NCBI GenBank assembly: GCA_023807065.1
Contig: JAJJLU010004510.1
Coordinates: forward strand, 1-12,210
Origin: Isotricha intestinalis
Lineage: Eukaryota; Ciliophora; Litostomatea; Vestibuliferida; Isotrichidae
Direction: 5' to 3'
Length of the DNA: 12,210 bases
Both the position numbers and the translations under genes were made by a program. Numbering within the stretch: position 1 is the first letter of the stretch; every line of letters begins with the position of its first letter. The notes under the pieces are model-generated. The model was given only the letters and a program-made list of their open reading frames with translations, was not told where the DNA came from and made no database searches. Shown one piece after another: positions 8,348 through 12,210 of this stretch.

Positions 8348-8790
8348 TTTTTTATTTATTTTTTATGAAATGAAAAATCAATTTACATTTTTATTTTTTG
8401 AAATAATGATTTATTTTTATTATTAATAATAAATTCTGATTTTTTAAATTATTTAATATTCAAAAAAGAATAAAATACTTTTTTATTTAATTTCAAATAA
8501 AATAATAGTAATTTAAAGAATAAACATTTGAGTTTTTTTTTGAAAATTTGAAAAAATAAGAGATATCATTTAAAAAAATAAAAAAATTTATATTATAGAA
8601 AATAATGATTATAAAATTTAATTATTTTTTTTCAATAGATTAAATATTTATTATAGTGAAAAAACAAAAATGAAAATAAAGAAATTTTTATGAAATAATA
8701 AAAGAAAAAAAAACTTAATTTAAAAGAGAATAAAAGTAAAAAACCAACAATAAATTAATTTATTAAATTTTCAAGACAATATATAAACAA
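8348..8790. other. Gene-free spacer, A/T-rich
   Basis: 443 bp between the stop of the RIIa-type gene and the start of the two-span gene, both on the minus strand. It holds the latter's upstream region. The plus-strand frame ending at 8373 is a Phe/Leu-rich shadow of the membrane-protein gene. I see nothing else. Confidence 0.5.
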
Positions 8791-9000
8791 TTATTTTTTA
8801 TATTGCGCAATTTCTTTTCTTAAATTTTCTAATTCTTCTTTTTCTTGAGAAGTTAAACCATTTGAATTATATCCTCCTGTTTTTTGAATCCAATTTATCA
8901 TAAATTGAACTGGATCATCAGGTTTTTCATAAGCTAATTGAAACATTAAATTTTCCATTATTGGCTTAATTTTATTTTCTATATATTCTTGTTTGTTCAT
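8791..9000 (-). CDS. RIIa/DPY30-type dimerisation-docking protein
   Basis: This 69-residue protein has the hallmark layout of RIIa/DPY30-like docking domains: Y-I-E-N-K-I-K-P-I-M-E (6-16), then EKPDDPVQFMINWIQK (25-40). This matches the known pattern of a helix, a K-P-x-D-P loop and a second helix with F-M-x-x-W-L. Residues 53-69 (QEKEELENLRKEIAQYKK region) form a short charged coiled coil. Such domains dimerise in a four-helix bundle and bind amphipathic helices, as in PKA regulatory subunits with AKAPs, in DPY30, and in many small cilium/flagellum proteins. No cyclic-nucleotide or catalytic domain is attached, so it is likely a stand-alone adaptor. It is divergent from the pseudokinase gene, with only 93 bp between the two starts. 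Family call is confident; the cellular partner is unknown. Confidence 0.88.
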   Translation of the reverse strand: MNKQEYIENKIKPIMENLMFQLAYEKPDDPVQFMINWIQKTGGYNSNGLTSQEKEELENLRKEIAQYKK

Positions 9001-9093
9001 TTCTTTTTTAATTAAAAATAATTTTAATCAAAAAATTAAAATTATTAAATTACTTAAAGTTCTTATTTTAAATTTTACATTTATTAGTAAAAA
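9001..9093. promoter_or_regulatory. Compact shared divergent promoter region
   Basis: Only 93 bp of almost pure A/T separate the start codons of the RIIa-type gene (-) and the pseudokinase gene (+). Both promoters and both leaders must fit here, or overlap the genes. No distinct motif is visible. Confidence 0.5.
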
Positions 9094-10434
9094 ATGAAGA
9101 AAATGGATGATATATGGGGAAAATATTTTAAAATAGAAACAATAAATTCAAATGCAATTTCAGATATTTATAAAGGGAAAAATAGAACAACAAAAGAATA
9201 TGTTTCTATAAAAGAAATAAAAAAAATAAAAGTGAATGATTCAGATAAATTAATTAAAAATGAAATAGAAATAATAAAACAATTAAATTCAGAAAATACA
9301 TTATTACCAATTGAAACAATAGAATCATTAGATTCATATTTTATTGTTTCAGAAATTTATAATATGACATTAGAAGAATATATTAAAAAAAGAAAAGAAC
9401 CTTTATCAATAGATGAAATAAAAGAAATATTATTTGAATTAAATAAATTATTTAAAAGCATGAATGAAAAAAATATTATTCATGGAAATTTAAATCTTTC
9501 AAATATTTTAATAACAATTAATAAATCAAAATTAGGAAAACTAAATTTTAAAATTGCTAATTTTGGATTAAATGAATTAAAAGAACATAATTTTAATATA
9601 AATCCGGAAACAATTTCTCCTGAAGTTTTAAAAAGAGAAAATATATCTTTAAAAAGTGATATTTGGTCTTTAGGAATAATAATATATTATTTATTATTTA
9701 AAGAATATCCTTTTAATGGAAGTGAATATAATATAATAAATCAAATAGAATCAAATAAAGAATTAAAAAGTATTTATTATAAAGAATTAGATGATTTAAT
9801 TAAAAAAATGTTAAAAAAAGATATTAATGAAAGAATATCTTGGGACAATTATTTTCAACATTCTTTTTTTAATAATAATACTTTAAATCAAAATGATTTT
9901 CCCTTATTTAATTATCAATGTAATATTCATTTTAAAGATTATAATTCTTATTGTTCTAAATGTAAAAAAAATATTTGTGAATCATGTTTAAATGATCATT
10001 CTTCGAATGAACATAAAGTTATTGTTTTTTCTAAAATTGGTTTATCTGAAAATGAAATTAAACAATTTGAAAATTCAATTAAACAAATTGAAAATAATTT
10101 AAAGAAAATTAATGATATTAAAAAACAAATTTGTGATTTTTTAAATCAAATTAAAGTTATCAATGAAAATTCTTCATCTTATGAAAATGATAATGATAAT
10201 AATTATAAATATTATTCTATTCAATGTTTAAATTTAATTAAAGAGAAAATTAAAATTGAAGGAAATATTAATCTTCCTAAAATTCAAAATTTAAAAGTGG
10301 ATAATTCAAAAAAAGAAAATCAAATAATTAATGATTCAAAAGAAAAAGAAACTAAAAAATTTAAAAATAAATTTAAATGGGAATTAAGGTATATTAAAGA
10401 TATTTTAATTTGTGAGAGTAAAATTAAATTTTAA
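9094..10434 (+). CDS. Pseudokinase - B-box - coiled-coil protein; probable first exon of the micro-exon gene
   Basis: Read as one exon, this encodes 446 residues. Residues 8-260 have a protein-kinase fold: beta3 Lys (VSIK, K40), a likely helix-C Glu (E57), the APE-like SPE (175-177), SDIWSLG (188-194) and a late conserved Arg (R247). Key catalytic features are lost. The glycine loop reads INSNAISDIYKG, HRD is HGN (130-132), the catalytic-loop Lys is Asn (N134) and DFG is NFG (156-158). It is therefore probably a pseudokinase. A B-box zinc finger follows with eight ligands: C276, H279, C287, C290, C295, C298, H302, H307. Residues 318-360 look coiled coil. Unspliced, the frame ends at TAA 10432-10434. 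No ATG precedes the micro-exons downstream, so I infer splicing out near 10389-10418 into 10475. M1 and M4 are both possible starts. Confidence 0.85.
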   Translation: MKKMDDIWGKYFKIETINSNAISDIYKGKNRTTKEYVSIKEIKKIKVNDSDKLIKNEIEIIKQLNSENTLLPIETIESLDSYFIVSEIYNMTLEEYIKKRKEPLSIDEIKEILFELNKLFKSMNEKNIIHGNLNLSNILITINKSKLGKLNFKIANFGLNELKEHNFNINPETISPEVLKRENISLKSDIWSLGIIIYYLLFKEYPFNGSEYNIINQIESNKELKSIYYKELDDLIKKMLKKDINERISWDNYFQHSFFNNNTLNQNDFPLFNYQCNIHFKDYNSYCSKCKKNICESCLNDHSSNEHKVIVFSKIGLSENEIKQFENSIKQIENNLKKINDIKKQICDFLNQIKVINENSSSYENDNDNNYKYYSIQCLNLIKEKIKIEGNINLPKIQNLKVDNSKKENQIINDSKEKETKKFKNKFKWELRYIKDILICESKIKF

Positions 10435-10474
10435 TTTCTTTGTGCGGAATTTATTATTATTTATTTATTTATAG
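10414..10474 (+). other. Probable first intron linking the pseudokinase exon to the micro-exons (boundaries uncertain)
   Basis: The micro-exons need a phase-0 entry. Option A: exon 1 ends at TGT 10411-10413 and a 61-nt intron begins with the non-canonical GAGAGT, giving C-K-N-C across the joint. Option B: a canonical 28-nt intron 10389-10416, a one-base exon A at 10417, then a canonical 57-nt intron 10418-10474; AG plus A restores frame as Arg. Using GTAAAA at 10418 alone shifts the frame and meets TGA after about a dozen micro-exons. The 57-61 nt length is about twice the other introns, and no internal AG is present, so no canonical hidden exon fits. Confidence 0.45.
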
Positions 10475-10823
10475 AAAGTATATTTAATTATTAAATATAG
10501 AATGTAGGAATGAAATATAAAAATTTTTTAGTGTGTAATATTTTTGTTTTTATAAAAGCATGTAAAAATATTTTCATTGATAATAGTATGTATTAATTTA
10601 ATAATTAATTGAAAAGCAAGTAAAAAAATATAAATGTTAATTAAAGTTTGTATGAATATCTTTAAAAAAATTTCATTAGTGGGTATAATTATCATATTTA
10701 TTTAAAGAAAGTATTCATAAAAAATATAATTTAAAAGGGAGTATAATTGAAAAAATAATTTAAAGGAAGTAAAAAAAATAAATAAAATAATAGAATGTAT
10801 AATAATAAATAATTAAAAAGGAA
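10475..10823 (+). CDS. Micro-exons 1-13 (one codon each)
   Basis: Each residue is given with the first base of its 3-nt exon: K 10475, N 10501, C 10532, H 10559, Y 10587, Q 10617, F 10647, W 10680, K 10708, G 10738, E 10766, N 10794, E 10821. The introns between them are 23, 28, 24, 25, 27, 27, 30, 25, 27, 25, 25 and 24 nt, all GT...AG. If the first intron removes the bases after TGT 10413, C-K-N-C forms at the start of this block. Confidence 0.83.
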
Positions 10824-12048
10824 GTATAAAATTATAGTTAAAATATAATATTAGCCTGTTAATAATATTTTTATATTTTAAAAAAGGAAGTATAATTATT
10901 AAATAAATAAAAGAAAGTTGAATTTAATATTAATATATTATAGGGGGTAAAATATTCTTAATATAAAAAGAAAGTAAAATAATTTTTTATATATCAAATA
11001 GTGGGTAAACAATTTATTTTGATTTTTAAAGATGGTAAAAATTAAAAAAATTTACTATAATAGGGAGTAAGATTTATTTTAAAATTAAAGTTTGTTAAAA
11101 ATTATTTTAATAATTTACACAGTGGGTAAAAATCTTATTTTTAATTATAATATAGTTGGTAAAAATTAATTAATTGGTATAGCAAGTAAGAATATTGTTA
11201 ATTATAGTATGAAAGATAATTATAATAATTCAATTATAGAAAGCAAGAAAAATTTTATTAATTCCAGTTTGTATTATTTATTCTAAATATAATAGGATGT
11301 AAAATCATTTTTAAATGAAATAAAGTTTGTAAAGAATATTATTTATTTTAGTATGTAAAAATAATTTATTTTATATTATAGGGAGTAAAAATATATATGT
11401 AAATTATAGGAAGAATGATAAAACAATAATTTTTTTAGGATGTAAAATGAAATTATTAATATAGTATGTAAATATTACCATTAAATCATTAAGAAAGTAA
11501 ATAATTAATTTGAAGTTAATATAGGATGTAAGATAATAATATATTAAAATAGATTGTATATATTCATTGATTATTTAGTGTGTATAGATAAAATAATTTT
11601 TTAAGTCAGTATTTAAATAATAATATTAGGATGTATTAACAAAATTAATTTTAGGATATAAGATAATTTTATCTTATTAATTAGGAAGTATAATTAAACA
11701 AATATAATTAATATAGCCTGTATATTAATAAATGTAATTTAGTGTGTATAAAACTTTTAATGTTAGCCAAAAGTAAGAAATAAATTAATTTTAAGTGTGT
11801 AAAATATTATGTGATTTTAGGGAGTATAAAAAAATCATTTATTTATAGTATGTAATTATATAAAAATGAAAAAAAGGGAGTAATTATTAATAAGAAATAA
11901 ATAAAAGACTGATTTTAAAGAACCAAATAAAATAGAAGATGATGGAAACAATGAAGAAATAATAAATAAAGAAGAAGATCATTCAAATATTAATATAGAT
12001 GAATTATCTTCAAAAATTGACCATGATCAATTATGTTATTTATTTTAA
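10475..12048 (+). CDS. Hyper-fragmented coding region: 50 micro-exons (49 of 3 nt, one of 6 nt) plus terminal exon
   Basis: From 10475 to 11879 the sequence is a regular chain of AG-NNN-GT units. The 50 introns between 10478 and 11907 are 21-31 nt (sum 1280, mean 25.6). All end in AG (mostly TAG or AAG, two CAG). 46 begin with GT, 43 of these with GTA, and the others with GA (two), GC and AT. Joined, the 51 codons contain no stop, and the frame runs directly into the terminal exon at 11908, which stays open for 46 codons to TAA at 12046-12048. All introns are phase 0, so skipping any exon deletes whole residues without shifting frame. The peptide has Cys and Trp/Phe/Tyr/Gly/Asp content typical of a folded domain, including a C-P-K-C-G-Y-G knuckle. 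No start codon exists locally; exon 1 is probably the pseudokinase frame at 9094. I know of no described gene with such a run, but cannot search. Confidence 0.85.
10855..11210 (+). CDS. Micro-exons 14-26 (one codon each)
   Basis: Residues with the first base of each exon: P 10855, E 10887, K 10914, G 10944, K 10971, W 11002, M 11032, G 11064, F 11091, W 11123, L 11156, Q 11183, Y 11208. The preceding intron (10824-10854) is 31 nt, the longest of the set. The introns within the block are 29, 24, 27, 24, 28, 27, 29, 24, 29, 30, 24 and 22 nt. Three begin GTT instead of GTA (10858, 10917, 11094). Aromatic residues cluster here (W, F, W, Y), which suggests a hydrophobic core or binding strand. Confidence 0.83.
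11240..11555 (+). CDS. Micro-exons 27-38 (one codon each)
   Basis: Residues with the first base of each exon: K 11240, F 11268, D 11296, F 11326, Y 11352, G 11382, E 11410, D 11439, Y 11465, K 11494, D 11525, I 11553. Three introns in or entering this block lack GT: 11211-11239 (GAAAGA), 11243-11267 (GCAAGA) and 11413-11438 (GAATGA). All still end in AG and still flank 3-nt exons, so the exon grid holds where the donor site is unusual. Confidence 0.8.
11579..11879 (+). CDS. Micro-exons 39-50 (eleven of 3 nt, one of 6 nt)
   Basis: Residues with the first base of each exon: C 11579, S 11606, D 11630, D 11655, E 11685, P 11717, C 11743, then P-K from the 6-nt exon 11767-11772, C 11796, G 11821, Y 11849, G 11877. 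The intron at 11658-11684 begins with ATAAGA instead of GT. C-P-K-C-G-Y-G at 11743-11879 has the look of a zinc-ribbon knuckle. The 6-nt exon could reflect loss of one intron between two codons. Confidence 0.82.
11908..12048 (+). CDS. Terminal exon of the micro-exon gene (acidic tail)
   Basis: After the last 28-nt intron (11880-11907, GT...AG), the frame set by the micro-exons continues from ACT at 11908 for 46 residues to TAA at 12046-12048. It starts T-D-F-K-E-P-N-K-I and ends D-Q-L-C-Y-L-F. It is rich in Glu, Asp and Asn, so it is probably a flexible acidic tail. The abrupt return to a normal exon with codon use like the neighbouring genes is strong support for the phase chosen upstream. 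Of the two other phases across the micro-exons, one stops inside the array and the other reaches TAG about nine codons into this exon. Confidence 0.85.
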   Translation, partial: TDFKEPNKIEDDGNNEEIINKEEDHSNINIDELSSKIDHDQLCYLF

Positions 12049-12210
12049 ATTATATTTAATAAAATTAATTTTAAAAATAATTAATATTAATAAAAGTATT
12101 TTAAAGAAAAAATATTAATCTTTCAAAATTTCTAATTTAATTACTGTTTTTTATACTTTTTTCAAAAGAATAAATAATTAAATTTTCTCAAATAATTGTT
12201 TATGGGGATT
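12049..12210. other. 3' flank of the micro-exon gene
   Basis: A/T-rich sequence after the TAA, containing several AATAAA-like stretches suitable as polyadenylation signals (AATAAA at 12058-12063). No further gene is visible before the edge. Confidence 0.45.

Noticed and set aside
8155..8373. Plus-strand Phe/Leu-rich frame.
   Set aside because: Antisense shadow of the first membrane segment of the two-span protein gene.
10475..11907. The 21-31 nt segments as DNA-level internal eliminated sequences or translational bypass elements instead of introns.
   Set aside because: The ends are polar GT...AG, not symmetric TA junctions or hairpins, so introns are the simplest reading. Only transcript data can exclude DNA elimination fully.
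10475..11907. A degenerate tandem satellite repeat with about 28-nt period.
   Set aside because: Unit interiors show no shared sequence beyond the splice-like ends, and unit length varies by up to 10 nt, which a satellite would not do while preserving an exact 3-nt gap.
10475..12048. The +1 phase across the joined micro-exons is also open.
   Set aside because: It reaches TAG about nine codons into the terminal exon, whereas the codon-per-exon phase stays open for 46 codons and contains the C-P-K-C-G-Y-G knuckle.
1..12210. Ciliate code with TAA/TAG as Gln.
   Set aside because: Genes use CAA for Gln, have no in-frame TAA/TAG, and end at TAA or TGA where domain structure ends.

Overview
The window is eukaryotic nuclear DNA from a unicellular organism. 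It is extremely A+T-rich (about 80% or more by eye) and compact. Its proteins are clearly eukaryotic: an HP1-like chromodomain/chromoshadow protein, a WD40-type propeller, a kinase-like domain joined to a B-box zinc finger, and an RIIa/DPY30-type docking protein. The standard genetic code fits: long frames use CAA for Gln, contain no internal TAA, TAG or TGA, and end in TAA or TGA. Cys-rich surface repeats, a two-membrane-span family and very short introns would suit a ciliate-like or amoeboid protist, but the lineage is not determined.

Layout. 1-747 (-): the N-terminal part of a secreted Cys-repeat surface protein, running off the left edge. 1350-2165 (-): an HP1-like protein. 2904-4172 (+): a coiled-coil/WD40 protein, divergent from the HP1 gene. 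4360-6249 (-): four small secreted six-cysteine proteins in tandem, one family with a near-palindromic cysteine pattern. 6806-8347 (-): a two-span glycosylated membrane protein. 8791-9000 (-): an RIIa/DPY30-type docking protein. 9094-10434 (+): a pseudokinase with a B-box. 10475-12048 (+): an extraordinary micro-exon region.

The main discovery is 10475-11907. It holds 50 consecutive exons, 49 of exactly 3 nt and one of 6 nt, separated by 50 tiny introns of 21-31 nt (mean 25.6). All 50 introns end in AG and 46 begin with GT. Joined, the 51 codons contain no stop, include five Cys and three Trp, and run in frame into a conventional terminal exon (11908-12048) with 46 sense codons and a TAA. Every intron sits between codons, so the coding sequence is delivered essentially one codon at a time. 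There is no ATG between the pseudokinase frame and the first micro-exon, so the pseudokinase/B-box frame is probably the first exon of the same gene. The product would be pseudokinase - B-box - coiled coil - micro-exon-encoded Cys/Trp domain - acidic tail.

The remaining intergenic DNA is very A+T-rich and shows little beyond two short inverted repeats.
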